Assembly (NCBI GenBank): GCA_018970395.1
Contig: JAGWWM010000003.1
Coordinates: 36,975 to 100,974 of the forward strand
Direction: 5' to 3'
Source: Bacteroidota bacterium
Lineage (GTDB): Bacteria; Bacteroidota; Bacteroidia; Chitinophagales; Chitinophagaceae
Length of the DNA: 64,000 bases
Part shown: positions 18,886-27,739 of the stretch, in pieces
How the letters are laid out: each line of letters opens with the position of its first letter
How positions within the stretch are numbered: position 1 is the stretch's first letter
Position numbers and translations under genes: made by a program
The notes under the pieces: model-generated
Seen by the model: the letters and a program-made list of their open reading frames with translations, nothing else
Databases searched by the model: none
Told to the model about the DNA's origin: nothing

Positions 18886-19938
18886 ATGAAGCGATTATTT
18901 TGGAGATTATTGATTTTAGTCAGTATCTCTCCTATTCTTTCAACAGCGCAGCAAAACAAAAAAAACTATAAAATATCAATCATTGGTTTTTATAACCTGG
19001 AGAATTTATATGATACGATAGACAATCCGATGGTGGACGATAATGAATTCATTCCCACCGGTCCCAAAAAATACAACGGAGAAGTTTATTTTGACAAGCT
19101 GCAGAAGCTGGCCACCGTGATTGCGGAAATGGGGGCTGATAAAACACCGGATGGGCCTGCTATACTAGGCGTTGCGGAAGTTGAGAATGATACCGTGCTT
19201 TCCGATTTGGTGAAACAGCCGTTGATTGCCAAAAGAAATTATCAAATCATTCATTACGATTCCAAAGATGCCCGTGGGGTTGATGTTGGATTGCTTTATA
19301 ACCCTAAATATTTTAAACCCGAAGCCAGCGACAAATTATTTGTGCAATTACCAACCGGCGCTAAGGATGCTTATTTTACCAGAGATGTGTTGTGGGTAAA
19401 AGGGCGCTTTGACGGTGAAATGATTCATGTGTATGTAAACCACTGGCCCAGCCGGAGGGGGGGAGAAAAAAGAAGTGAACCCGGCAGAAAAGCAGCCGCT
19501 CAGGTTTGCCGGAATCACATGGATTCTATTCTTAAATTGGATCCTAATGCAAAATTTGTGGTAATGGGCGATTTGAATGACCACCCCCTCAATGTTAGTA
19601 TAACAGAGGTAATTGGCGCAAAAGCAAAGATTGAAGAGGTAAAAACGGGCGGCATGTATAACCCCTGGACTGATTTGTATAACAATGGAATCGGAACACT
19701 GGCCTATCAGGATGCCTGGGGCTTATTTGATCAGATTCTGATTTCCCATGGCTGGTTAAACCATGATCAAGAAGGATTTTTCTTTAAATCAAGATTCATT
19801 TTCAACAAACCCTATCTGGTGGAAAATATGGGACGTTACAAGGGCTACCCTATGCGCACCTGGGATGGCAATATCTATCGAGGAGGGTATAGTGATCACT
19901 TCCCAACCTATCTGGTGCTACTGAAGAAGGCGTTGTAG
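18886..19938 (+). CDS. Secreted endonuclease/exonuclease/phosphatase family protein
   Basis: 350 residues with a signal peptide (MKRLFWRLLILVSISPILSTAQ). The EEP fold is shown by ISIIGFYNLENLYDTID near residue 28, the metal-binding ILGVAEVENDTVL, the catalytic VYVNHWPSRRGGEKRSEPG, the VVMGDLNDHPLN block and the closing GGYSDHFPTYLVL with the general-base His. All the usual metal and catalytic residues look intact. It likely cuts phosphodiester or phosphomonoester bonds in nucleic acids, nucleotides or lipids outside the cytoplasm. It is transcribed away from the TonB receptor pair across a 136-base shared region. Confidence 0.9.
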   Translation: MKRLFWRLLILVSISPILSTAQQNKKNYKISIIGFYNLENLYDTIDNPMVDDNEFIPTGPKKYNGEVYFDKLQKLATVIAEMGADKTPDGPAILGVAEVENDTVLSDLVKQPLIAKRNYQIIHYDSKDARGVDVGLLYNPKYFKPEASDKLFVQLPTGAKDAYFTRDVLWVKGRFDGEMIHVYVNHWPSRRGGEKRSEPGRKAAAQVCRNHMDSILKLDPNAKFVVMGDLNDHPLNVSITEVIGAKAKIEEVKTGGMYNPWTDLYNNGIGTLAYQDAWGLFDQILISHGWLNHDQEGFFFKSRFIFNKPYLVENMGRYKGYPMRTWDGNIYRGGYSDHFPTYLVLLKKAL

Positions 19939-20014
19939 AGCAGGTTGTAGGTTATTGGTTGTAAGTTGTTGGTTTTTATAGCCATGACTTTCCTCTTTTT
20001 TGCATATAACATAT

Positions 20015-20665
20015 TTAAGCTACGTTTTTGAGATACTGTGCCGCTCCAGGCCCTTCATTAAGGATCAAATCCAAAATGGAGAGGTTGGGCACAAATCCTC
20101 CGTGTCGATCGGCGAAGACTTGGGGGTAAGAGGGGAGATTAGATGGAGGTTGGGGGTTGGAGGTTGGAGGCGTAGAGACGTACTGCAGTGCGTCTCCGGG
20201 CAAGAGCGAGGAAGGATGATTTGCAAGGAATTCAGATTCCAAAAAAGACATTATGTCAGTTTTTATTTTTAACGCATTCAGTGCCCATTTGGTGCAAGCC
20301 AAATTCCATTCCCATAAAAAGATGTACTTTTTAGCGTAGAGATTTTGAAGAGATGGAGCATATTCTTCAAACCAGGGCGCTTTCCGGTAGCTGTCGTGGA
20401 TGCTCCTCCAGTGGATGCGTTGCCATGCCTCATCGGCCGCAATGCAGATGCTTGAAAGCGGAGCCTTGACCGATCTGCCTCCTTTCAGCGGAACGGATAA
20501 AGTTAGGATTTGATTGGCTCCCAAAATGCGGATTCGGTTCAATCCGAGGCCTTTTTGATGCCCTCTTTCATTAAAATAATATATATGCGTTGAATTTATT
20601 AATTTTAAATAATAGTTAATATCTCCAAAATAATGAATATCAACAAATTGTATATTTTTAATCAT
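20015..20665 (-). CDS. WbqC-like family protein with repeat insertion
   Basis: 216 residues. The N-terminus (MIKNIQFVDIHYFGDINYYLKL), the basic QILTLSVPLKGG block, the IHDSYRKAPWFEEYAPSL segment and the C-terminal FVPNLSILDLILNEGP are those of the WbqC family, often found with polysaccharide or glycolipid loci; its reaction is not established. Residues ~155-178 (from GDALQYVSTPPT to SNLPSYPQ) are not expected for the family. They are encoded by a GAGACG-type palindrome (20175-20196) plus a CCTCCAACC low-complexity tract, inserted in frame. Its 3' neighbour on the other strand ends 76 bases away. Confidence 0.85.
   Translation of the reverse strand: MIKNIQFVDIHYFGDINYYLKLINSTHIYYFNERGHQKGLGLNRIRILGANQILTLSVPLKGGRSVKAPLSSICIAADEAWQRIHWRSIHDSYRKAPWFEEYAPSLQNLYAKKYIFLWEWNLACTKWALNALKIKTDIMSFLESEFLANHPSSLLPGDALQYVSTPPTSNPQPPSNLPSYPQVFADRHGGFVPNLSILDLILNEGPGAAQYLKNVA
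20175..20196. repeat. GAGACGCA-type palindromic repeat inside the WbqC-like gene
   Basis: Half-site GAGACGTACTG then CAGTGCGTCTC: one mismatch from a perfect palindrome. It is read in frame on the minus strand as GDALQYVS. Confidence 0.8.
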
Positions 20666-20852
20666 AGTTTAATTACTTTTTAATTTGGATACTAATTTTA
20701 GCTTCATCGAAGAATAATTTTGTTATTATTATTCAAATTAAAGTTCAGTTTTTATATTATAATTAAGTGTATTTCATTATTTTATAAATAATTTAATTAA
20801 ACTAAATATTTTAATAAATTCATTTCGAACTTATTTTTTATTAATTACGAAA

Positions 20853-20882
20853 TTTGTTAGCAATAAAAAAAGCTTAATTTCG
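20853..20882 (+). promoter_or_regulatory. Promoter of the LEA-like lipoprotein gene
   Basis: TTTG (20853-20856), an 18-base spacer and TAATTTCG (20875-20882), one change from TAnnTTTG, 19 bases before the ATG. The rest of the 20666-20901 gap is very AT-rich and I see no gene in it. Confidence 0.55.
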
Positions 20883-20901
20883 TTTGAGTATTTAATCAAT
20901 T

Positions 20902-21390
20902 ATGCAACATACCGTGTATTCCCTATTCCGCTCAGTCCGTCAATTACTGACTGCATTTATTGTCCTTTTTTTCCTATTACCCCTACCCTCCTGCCGTGTT
21001 ATACAGACACCGGAATATCGGGCATTTAAGGAGTTAAAACTTTCACAAGTCGGATTAAAGGAAAGCACATTATCCCTAAAATTGGTCTATTTTAACCCCA
21101 ACCCTTTTGGATATAAAATTAAAAATTTTAGTGCAGATATTTACGTTGATGGTATCCATTTAGGAAAAACCAATTCCTCTGAATTTATCCATGTTGCCAA
21201 AAAGGCAGATTTTTCAATTCCAATGGAAATTAAGGTAAACATGAAAAACATCCCCCTGCATTCGCTTAATTTGTTGCTCCATAAAAAAATAAACATAAGA
21301 TTAAGCGGGTCAGCTCTGGTTGGAGTAAACAAACTATACAAGGAGATCCCGATACAATATGAGGGAGAACAGGAGCTAAAAATTTTATAG
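20902..21390 (+). CDS. LEA type 2 family lipoprotein
   Basis: 162 residues. Hydrophobic N-terminus with a lipobox ending PLPSC (Cys at about 31). The mature region is a single LEA14/WHy-type beta sandwich: LKLVYFNPNPFGYKIKNFSADIYVDG carries the NPNPxG signature, followed by the matching FSIPMEIKVNMKN strand pair. Such proteins are thought to bind small ligands or stabilise envelope components, without a defined reaction. The stop overlaps the end of convergent pyrE by a few bases. Confidence 0.85.
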   Translation: MQHTVYSLFRSVRQLLTAFIVLFFLLPLPSCRVIQTPEYRAFKELKLSQVGLKESTLSLKLVYFNPNPFGYKIKNFSADIYVDGIHLGKTNSSEFIHVAKKADFSIPMEIKVNMKNIPLHSLNLLLHKKINIRLSGSALVGVNKLYKEIPIQYEGEQELKIL

Positions 21391-22023
21391 TTTTACCCCA
21401 CTCCAGTTGGCGGGATCTTTAGACCATTGCAACAGCATTTCCTGTTTATCCGTACTGATTAATCCTTTTTGAATCGCCAATTCTATCAAAACAGGGTAAG
21501 TAGTTAGAGAATAAAAAGGTATGCCGGCTGCTTCAAAAGAACGGGTAGCAGTATCAAAACCATATTGAAAAATGGAGACCATTCCCAGCACTTCAACTTG
21601 GTTTTGTCGCAAAACATCCACCACCTGTAAACTACTTTTACCCGTAGAAATCAGATCTTCTACCACCACCACTTTCTGCCCCGGCTCAAAAAATCCTTCA
21701 ATTTGATTACCAAGTCCGTGTTCTTTAGGTTTTGGTCGCACGTAAATAAAGGGCAATTTGAGCTGATCTGCCGCCAAAGCCCCCCAGGCAATGCCTGCAG
21801 TCGCAACGCCGGCAAGTAGATCCGCCTCCTCAAAAGTGCTGAAAATAAGATTACTCATCTCGCTTTTGATGAATTCCCTTTCGTGCGGGAAGGACAAAAC
21901 GCGCCGATTATCGCAATAGATCGGGCTTTTCCAGCCACTAGCCCAGGTAAAAGGAGTCTCAGTATTCAGCCGAATGGCTTTAATTTGTAATAATTTTTCG
22001 GCAACGGCTTGTTGGTTTGTCAT
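21385..22023 (-). CDS. pyrE: Orotate phosphoribosyltransferase
   Basis: Fifth step of de novo pyrimidine synthesis: orotate plus PRPP gives OMP. 212 residues. The PRPP-binding motif is VVVEDLISTGKSSLQVV near residue 117, with the family hood residues FTWASGWKSPIYCDNR near 20 and the flexible loop YVRPKPKEHGLGNQIEG near 95. It is divergent from the Nudix gene across 43 bases. Confidence 0.96.
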   Translation of the reverse strand: MTNQQAVAEKLLQIKAIRLNTETPFTWASGWKSPIYCDNRRVLSFPHEREFIKSEMSNLIFSTFEEADLLAGVATAGIAWGALAADQLKLPFIYVRPKPKEHGLGNQIEGFFEPGQKVVVVEDLISTGKSSLQVVDVLRQNQVEVLGMVSIFQYGFDTATRSFEAAGIPFYSLTTYPVLIELAIQKGLISTDKQEMLLQWSKDPANWSGVKL

Positions 22024-22066
22024 GCCGCAAATTTGAGCAATCCGTTCAATAAATTGAAATTTAATT

Positions 22067-22681
22067 ATGACTGTAAAGATTTACAAAGAGGATCAATTGA
22101 TTCTACTGACAGATAACAAGGAGGTTGTATCGGAGCAATATAAACACCACCCCGGAGTTTTTTGGATAGATTTTCGTTTAACTGATAAGATGGAAGACTT
22201 ACTGCAACAAATAAGCCAATCCGGCATAACCGTTGCGGTGTTATACAGCAGCGATTTGGCTACTCTAAAAGCATTATTTTTTGCTTCTTTTTCCTTGATA
22301 CAGGCGGCGGGAGGATTGGTAGAGAATGAGCGTGGTGAGCAGTTAATCATCTACAGATGCGGCAAGTGGGACTTGCCAAAGGGGAAAATAGACGAAGGAG
22401 AAACCCCGTCTCAATGCGCCGTGAGGGAGGTAGAGGAAGAGACAGGTCTGAAGCAAATACAGTTGCAACAACCTCTAACTACTACCTATCACATATATTC
22501 AGAAAAAGGGCAGGCCATACTCAAAGAAACCTTTTGGTTTAAGATGAAAGTAACGGGAGAACAAGTTCTAAGTCCTCAGGCGGAAGAAGATATTGAAGCA
22601 GTAAAATGGATACTACCATCAGCCTGGTCTGAATATGCAAAGGAAACTTACCCTTCTATTCGGGAAGTGATGGGGGATTAA
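22067..22681 (+). CDS. Nudix hydrolase
   Basis: 204 residues. The Nudix box reads GKIDEGETPSQCAVREVEEETGL (residues about 106-128), a full match to GX5EX7REUXEEXGU, preceded by GKWDLPK. The N-terminal ~80 residues are not part of the Nudix fold and look like a small alpha/beta domain of unknown role. It hydrolyses a nucleoside diphosphate linked to another group; the substrate cannot be told from sequence. It stands alone, divergent from pyrE. Confidence 0.9.
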   Translation: MTVKIYKEDQLILLTDNKEVVSEQYKHHPGVFWIDFRLTDKMEDLLQQISQSGITVAVLYSSDLATLKALFFASFSLIQAAGGLVENERGEQLIIYRCGKWDLPKGKIDEGETPSQCAVREVEEETGLKQIQLQQPLTTTYHIYSEKGQAILKETFWFKMKVTGEQVLSPQAEEDIEAVKWILPSAWSEYAKETYPSIREVMGD

Positions 22682-22765
22682 CATAAGTGAAAATTCAAAA
22701 GTCAAAACCAAAAAGTTTTTGCTTTTGAACCTTTGGCTTAAACCCACAACTTACAACCTACACCT

Positions 22766-23947
22766 TTACCCAACACTCTCAATCACCATCGCACTGGCGC
22801 CACCGCCTCCGTTGCAGATACCGGCCGCACCATAGCGCGCGCCACGGGCTTTCAGCACATGGATAAGCGTAACCAGTATGCGCGCGCCACTGGCTCCCAA
22901 AGGATGCCCGAGCGACACCGCCCCACCATGCACATTCACTTTGGCTGGGTCAATCTTTAATCTTTTTGTATTCTCAATGCCGACTACCGAAAAAGCTTCA
23001 TTCAACTCCCAATACGCAATATCTTCCATCTTTAACCCCGCCTTTGCAACCGCTTTCGGCACTGCCAGTGCAGGTGTGGTGGTAAACCACTGAGGGGCCT
23101 GCTCGGCATCGGCATAAGATAAAATTTTAGCAATCGGCTTTAATCCCAGCGACTCCGCTTTCTCTTTACTCATCAATATCAAGACCGCCGCTCCGTCATT
23201 CATCGTACTTGCATTGGCCGCTGTAATGGTGCCGTCTTTCTTGAAAGCGGGCGACAACGTGGGAATCTTATCAAATTTTACATTAAATGGCTCTTCATCT
23301 TTTGCAAAAACAACCGGATCGCCTTTGCGCTGGGGAATTTCTACGGAAACAATTTCTTCATTGAATAGACCCTGCTCCCAGGCTGCCTGAGAACGCTTGT
23401 AACTTTCAATGGCAAATGCATCCTGATCTGCTCTGGTTATTCCGCACTCACTCGCACATAGCTCTGCTGCTACGCCCATTGCTTGTCCGTCATATACATC
23501 CGTCAAACCGTCTTTTGCCAGACCGTCAATCAAAGAAGTATGTCCATATTTATTACCCCATCTCAGACTGTCTGTATAAAAAGGCACATTGCTCATGCTC
23601 TCCATACCGCCGGCAATGACCACTTCAGCATCTCCTAATAAAATGCTTTGGGCACCCTGCGCAACTGCCTTCATGCCGCTGGCACAAACTTTATTCACAG
23701 TAGTACAATTCACCTCATCGGGCAAGCCGGCAAATTTCGCCGCCTGACGCGCAGGAGCCTGTCCGAGATTCGCCTGCAACACTGAACCCATCAATACATC
23801 ATTCACCAATTTACCATCTACACCGGCTTTCTTTAATGCACCTTTGATAGCTGCGGCTCCAAGCTGGGTAGCCGATAAGCTTTTCAAACTTCCGCCAAAA
23901 CTACCCATAGCTGTACGCACGGCAGCAATTACATAAACTTCTGTCAT
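22766..23947 (-). CDS. Acetyl-CoA C-acetyltransferase (thiolase)
   Basis: Condenses two acetyl-CoA to acetoacetyl-CoA, or the reverse. 393 residues. Active-site Cys in NKVCASGMKAVAQGAQSI (about residue 89), the second motif NVHGGAVSLGHPLGASGARI, and the C-terminal GICNGGGGASAMVIE with the base Cys. This is the biosynthetic AtoB/PhaA type by length and motif. With scoAB at the start of the window it would complete acetoacetate use. It is flanked on both sides by short low-complexity gaps. Confidence 0.95.
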   Translation of the reverse strand: MTEVYVIAAVRTAMGSFGGSLKSLSATQLGAAAIKGALKKAGVDGKLVNDVLMGSVLQANLGQAPARQAAKFAGLPDEVNCTTVNKVCASGMKAVAQGAQSILLGDAEVVIAGGMESMSNVPFYTDSLRWGNKYGHTSLIDGLAKDGLTDVYDGQAMGVAAELCASECGITRADQDAFAIESYKRSQAAWEQGLFNEEIVSVEIPQRKGDPVVFAKDEEPFNVKFDKIPTLSPAFKKDGTITAANASTMNDGAAVLILMSKEKAESLGLKPIAKILSYADAEQAPQWFTTTPALAVPKAVAKAGLKMEDIAYWELNEAFSVVGIENTKRLKIDPAKVNVHGGAVSLGHPLGASGARILVTLIHVLKARGARYGAAGICNGGGGASAMVIESVG

Positions 23948-24137
23948 ATATTGTTTTTATTTAGAGATAGATGTGGATGCACTACAAGCAATCATTCTGA
24001 GCAAGCCATCCATTTTGCGTAGCAAAGAAAAGAAAATTATTGTAGATGGGCAACTGGAATACAAAGACCGTTATTGCCAACTTCGGCGGATTGTCGCGCC
24101 CTGCGGAGTGTTCTCAACCCTAAACCCACAACCATAT

Positions 24138-24938
24138 TCAAAGCACTCCATTAATAGCCGACTCCTTCATTTTATTAAAGCCTGAATAAACACCAATAAC
24201 GCCGCTCACTACCGAAGCACCCATAGCGAAATAAGCCACCATCGCACTTTTCCCGTATTGCCCGTGATAAATGCCCAACAATGCCCAGCACAAAACAAAG
24301 GCAAATACAGGCTCCCTTCTCTTCCCTCCTATCCACACACTCAACAGTAAGGCAACTGCCATCATCAGCACACTCCACAAGGGACCATTGTCAAACCAAT
24401 GATCTGCTTTTATCTTAATCAACAAAGCGGCTACATTGGCAATGGTAGCGACACATATCCACGCCAGATAGGACACAAATACAACCGGTATAAACCAACT
24501 GATCCAACCTTCAGGGGGTACTGTCAACGCCCGAAGCTGAATATAGATGGTAATCAATACCAGCAACAATAGCACCATCACGATCAGGGAAAGACTGATC
24601 TGTAAAAAATGCCAGGCCATAATCCAGAAAGCATTCAACATACAAGCCAATGAAAAATAAGGCATCAACAAAGCAATCAGACCGGCAGCGGGCAGGTCGT
24701 CTTTTTTCTGAAAGGCAACACGCAGAGAAAATAAAATCCACCATGACTGCAACAAGTACAACACCAGCCAGATGCTAAACGTATAACCCGCCGGCACAAA
24801 AAAATTGGGATACATTGCACTGATTTCACCCGTAGTAAGTCCGTTCAGCGGAAGGATATTCGCCGCCGCATTGATGGCCAGCATGAGTAAAAAGGCAACC
24901 AGTTGCACCAACGCATTAATCTTATTGGCTTTATGCAT
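24138..24938 (-). CDS. TspO/MBR-like tryptophan-rich membrane protein
   Basis: 266 residues with about eight hydrophobic spans. The stretch NILPLNGLTTGEISAMYPNFFVPAGYTFSIW near residues 28-58 is the hallmark of the long bacterial TspO-like group (P-x-G-F/Y-x-F-S-I-W). Trp and aromatic residues are plentiful in loops. True TspO has about 160 residues and five spans, so this is the extended version and its ligand is unknown. The upstream gap of about 75 bases leads from the acyltransferase gene on the same strand. Confidence 0.8.
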   Translation of the reverse strand: MHKANKINALVQLVAFLLMLAINAAANILPLNGLTTGEISAMYPNFFVPAGYTFSIWLVLYLLQSWWILFSLRVAFQKKDDLPAAGLIALLMPYFSLACMLNAFWIMAWHFLQISLSLIVMVLLLLVLITIYIQLRALTVPPEGWISWFIPVVFVSYLAWICVATIANVAALLIKIKADHWFDNGPLWSVLMMAVALLLSVWIGGKRREPVFAFVLCWALLGIYHGQYGKSAMVAYFAMGASVVSGVIGVYSGFNKMKESAINGVL

Positions 24939-25013
24939 GCTAAAAAGTTTATCGGTAAAAAATCTTCTGAATGACGCAACAATTTACGGTAATGTATCAA
25001 TAAAAGCGCTGAT

Positions 25014-25937
25014 CTATTTCCATAAAACATAGGCTCTCGCGCCAATAATAGCCCATAAGGGCAAAGTGATCGCAGCTCCTGCAGGCAAAAAGAAAGCAGC
25101 CGTAAACCAGATTAACAATAACCAAAAAGGATAAGCCAACGCCATCAAAGAATACATCAGACTATCATAATGAATACTGCCGCGATTGATATAGTTGACC
25201 AAATATTTGAAAAAATAAAAAAACGGAAAGTGCAGTAAAAAACCAACCATTGCCAATGGCAAAAGCATTCGGTTGAATTTATTTTTTTCAGGAGGTGAGG
25301 GTATCTGCGATAAGGTTGCCAATTGCTGCGCCGTTTCCTGATTGATCCACTGCATGGTAAGCGCCGGATTCAACCCTTCCTCCATTTCTTTTTTTCCAAA
25401 GGGAATGCCCGGCATCAGATCAATGGTTTTGGGGAAATCCTTGAATGAATTATACCGCATCCATAAGGGCAGCATTTCCACTGAAGTTCCCTCCTCCCAA
25501 CTTTGCAGCAACATTCTTGCTGCTCCTTTTTTCAAGGGCTGCAGGGTAGTTTGATGGTCACAAAATCCTTCTACAAAAATGAGTACATGTTCTCCATTCT
25601 TCAAGTGTGTGCAACCTTCTTTAAAACTTGTATCGTTCAATCCTAATTTATCTTTTCCATCGCGGATGCGGTACACCGGAATCATTTGCAACTGACGTAG
25701 TAAGTAACGCACCCAACTCCATTTAAAAACATCACTGCGCGTCATAAAATGAACGGGCAACCGCATATAGGCGCCGACAATGATGGCATCAAAAAAAGAG
25801 TTGGGATGATGGGCGCCAATCAGCAAAGGATGCCGATGTTGCAAAATGGAAGTATCATGCCAGGTAATTCGCTTACAGTAAAGATGAAGGGTAAAGCGTA
25901 CCCAGTATTTTACCAGGAGATATATAAGATTAATCAC
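25014..25937 (-). CDS. Lysophospholipid (1-acylglycerol-3-phosphate) acyltransferase family protein
   Basis: 307 residues. PlsC-type motif I is LIGAHHPNSFFDAIIVG (HX4D variant HPNSFFD), motif II VYRIRDGKD, motif III FVEGFCDHQTTLQPLKKGAARML. The C-terminal ~70 residues add two hydrophobic segments (LLPLAMVGFLLHFPFFYFF and YPFWLLLIWFTAAFF), so it is an inner-membrane enzyme of phospholipid or aminolipid synthesis. The start codon is GTG at 25937. An alternative acyl acceptor cannot be excluded. Confidence 0.88.
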   Translation of the reverse strand: MINLIYLLVKYWVRFTLHLYCKRITWHDTSILQHRHPLLIGAHHPNSFFDAIIVGAYMRLPVHFMTRSDVFKWSWVRYLLRQLQMIPVYRIRDGKDKLGLNDTSFKEGCTHLKNGEHVLIFVEGFCDHQTTLQPLKKGAARMLLQSWEEGTSVEMLPLWMRYNSFKDFPKTIDLMPGIPFGKKEMEEGLNPALTMQWINQETAQQLATLSQIPSPPEKNKFNRMLLPLAMVGFLLHFPFFYFFKYLVNYINRGSIHYDSLMYSLMALAYPFWLLLIWFTAAFFLPAGAAITLPLWAIIGARAYVLWK

Positions 25938-26022
25938 TTCGAAAAGAGTTTTGAGGTCTTGTATTGAAACCGCTTAAACGGTTATCAATACGATTGCAAA
26001 GTAAAGTAATTTAGGCAGTACT

Positions 26023-27066
26023 CTAACGATATATAGCAGTATGGAATTTTCCATTCACATCCACAGACCCTCTGAACATGCCGGAAGTGGTAAAATTAAA
26101 TACAATATTCCCGTTCTTGTCAATCGCAATACAACCTCCTCTTCCTTTTGATGATTTTAATTTGAGCTGTATGGTCTGACTAACTGCGGCTTGTAAGGAT
26201 AGATGACCATACTTTATGCGCGAAGCAATATCGTAGGCAACAACGTGTTTTATAAAATCTTCTCCTTTGCCGGTACAAGAAACAGCACACACGCCATTTT
26301 CAGCATAAGTGCCCGCTCCAATTAAAGGAGAATCACCAATTCGATGATACTTTTTATTGACCAATCCTCCGGTACTGGTACCGGCAGCCAAATTACCGGC
26401 CTGGTCTAAAGCTACACAACCGACTGTCCCAAATTTTTCATCTGTTTCATTGGTTTTTTTTCCATAATCCCCGCTGTCGTGATCCAGTTGCATGCCGCCT
26501 TCTTCCAGCTTAACGCGTTCCAATTGACGGCGACGTTGTTCTGTAAAAAAATAAGAAGTATCAACCAGTTCCATACCTTGCTGCACTACAAAATCTTCAG
26601 CCCCGGAACCATAAAGGAAAACAGATTTCGATTTGGATAAAATCAATTTAGCGGCTGAAATCGGGTTTTTAATTCTGCGAACTCCTGCAACGGCACCTAC
26701 ATCCAAAGTCTTTCCGTTCATAATGGCGGCGTCCATTTCAATAGTTCCGTCATTACATAATACCGAACCTTTTCCTGCATTGAATAATGGAGAATCTTCG
26801 AGTACCATTATCACTTTTTCTACCGCCAGCAAACTGCTGCCTCCGGTTTTAAGCACCTCATACCCCACTTTTAAAGCACTGTCAAGCACTGCACGATAGG
26901 CTTTTTGTTCTTCCACACTCAATTTCATTTTATCAATATTGCCACTGCCGCCATGGATAGCCAATGCAAATTTCCCAAGAGAAGGTTTATTGTCTTTTAC
27001 CTGCGCCATGCCAGTTAAAAATGACATTGTAAATAAGATTAAAAAAAAGAAATAATTAGGTTTCAT
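26023..27066 (-). CDS. Isoaspartyl peptidase/L-asparaginase (Ntn hydrolase), exported
   Basis: 347 residues from ATG at 27066 (MKPNYFFFLILFTMSFLTGMAQ), which gives a proper signal peptide; a longer TTG-started frame is rejected. It is a plant-type asparaginase: AIHGGSGNID opens the alpha chain, PLFNAGKGSVL is conserved, and the autocleavage site is FGTVGCVALDQAGNLAAGTSTGG, with Thr as the new N-terminal nucleophile. It cleaves beta-aspartyl dipeptides and asparagine, here in the periplasm. It is the last gene of a seven-gene operon, one base after the DUF2490 gene; elsewhere this family is linked to turnover of isoaspartyl peptides. Confidence 0.93.
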   Translation of the reverse strand: MKPNYFFFLILFTMSFLTGMAQVKDNKPSLGKFALAIHGGSGNIDKMKLSVEEQKAYRAVLDSALKVGYEVLKTGGSSLLAVEKVIMVLEDSPLFNAGKGSVLCNDGTIEMDAAIMNGKTLDVGAVAGVRRIKNPISAAKLILSKSKSVFLYGSGAEDFVVQQGMELVDTSYFFTEQRRRQLERVKLEEGGMQLDHDSGDYGKKTNETDEKFGTVGCVALDQAGNLAAGTSTGGLVNKKYHRIGDSPLIGAGTYAENGVCAVSCTGKGEDFIKHVVAYDIASRIKYGHLSLQAAVSQTIQLKLKSSKGRGGCIAIDKNGNIVFNFTTSGMFRGSVDVNGKFHTAIYR

Positions 27067-27067
27067 A

Positions 27068-27739
27068 TTACAGGGTGAAATTACAGCCAATACCCCATAC
27101 ATAAAACGTGTAAGGGTTTTTTCGGTTGATTTGTTGTTGAATTTGAAAAATATGATCAATAGAAAGATGGCGGTTTAAGCGATAACTCATACCGGCGCCC
27201 CACCTCACCTGATCAAAAGGAGCGCGTTCAGGTCGGTTCAACGGCTGAAACAGTTCGACATTCAAACCCGCACGCCAGTGGTAATTAATAGACCTGGCAA
27301 TTCCAACTCTGAATCGATGATAATAATAAGGACCTTTATACGCATCCTTAAAATGAGTCCCATATGCCATCCCTTGCCAACGGGTTCTGGCTGACATTGT
27401 CCAACCCTTCCAGCTCAATCTTCCATTCAGCGCATAATAAATCATTTCCCTGTCTTCAAAATTATCATCCAATCTTTTCTGATTTATCAAGCGAAGATGA
27501 AGCTCCTGCGACAGATGTTGAGTTATACGATGAGACAAAGAAAGATCATGCAGAAAAAGCCACCATTCCGATGCATTCTCATTTCGCATGATCTGTTCCG
27601 AAAAAGAAACCTGCCAACGCTCATTCAACTTGTAATTCAAATTAACATAGTTCCAGGTAGTAAAATCTTTTTGCTGAGCATAAGGCGCCACATTACTGAA
27701 TAAAACCAAAAAGAATAGTATGCGGATTTTATTCATCAC
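27068..27739 (-). CDS. DUF2490 family outer-membrane protein
   Basis: 223 residues with a signal peptide (MMNKIRILFFLVLFSNVAPYAQ). It reads as alternating amphipathic strands starting DFTTWNYVNLNYKLNERWQVSFSEQ and ending FYVWGIGCNFTL with a terminal aromatic-hydrophobic strand, the pattern of a small 10-12-strand barrel, as proposed for DUF2490. No enzymatic motif. Its start overlaps the stop of the upstream gene by four bases (ATGA), which suggests translational coupling in the operon. Confidence 0.8.
   Translation of the reverse strand: MMNKIRILFFLVLFSNVAPYAQQKDFTTWNYVNLNYKLNERWQVSFSEQIMRNENASEWWLFLHDLSLSHRITQHLSQELHLRLINQKRLDDNFEDREMIYYALNGRLSWKGWTMSARTRWQGMAYGTHFKDAYKGPYYYHRFRVGIARSINYHWRAGLNVELFQPLNRPERAPFDQVRWGAGMSYRLNRHLSIDHIFQIQQQINRKNPYTFYVWGIGCNFTL

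Noticed and set aside
27067..27159. Longer TTG start of the isoaspartyl peptidase
   Set aside because: It would hide a good signal peptide that begins at ATG 27066 and would overlap the upstream gene.
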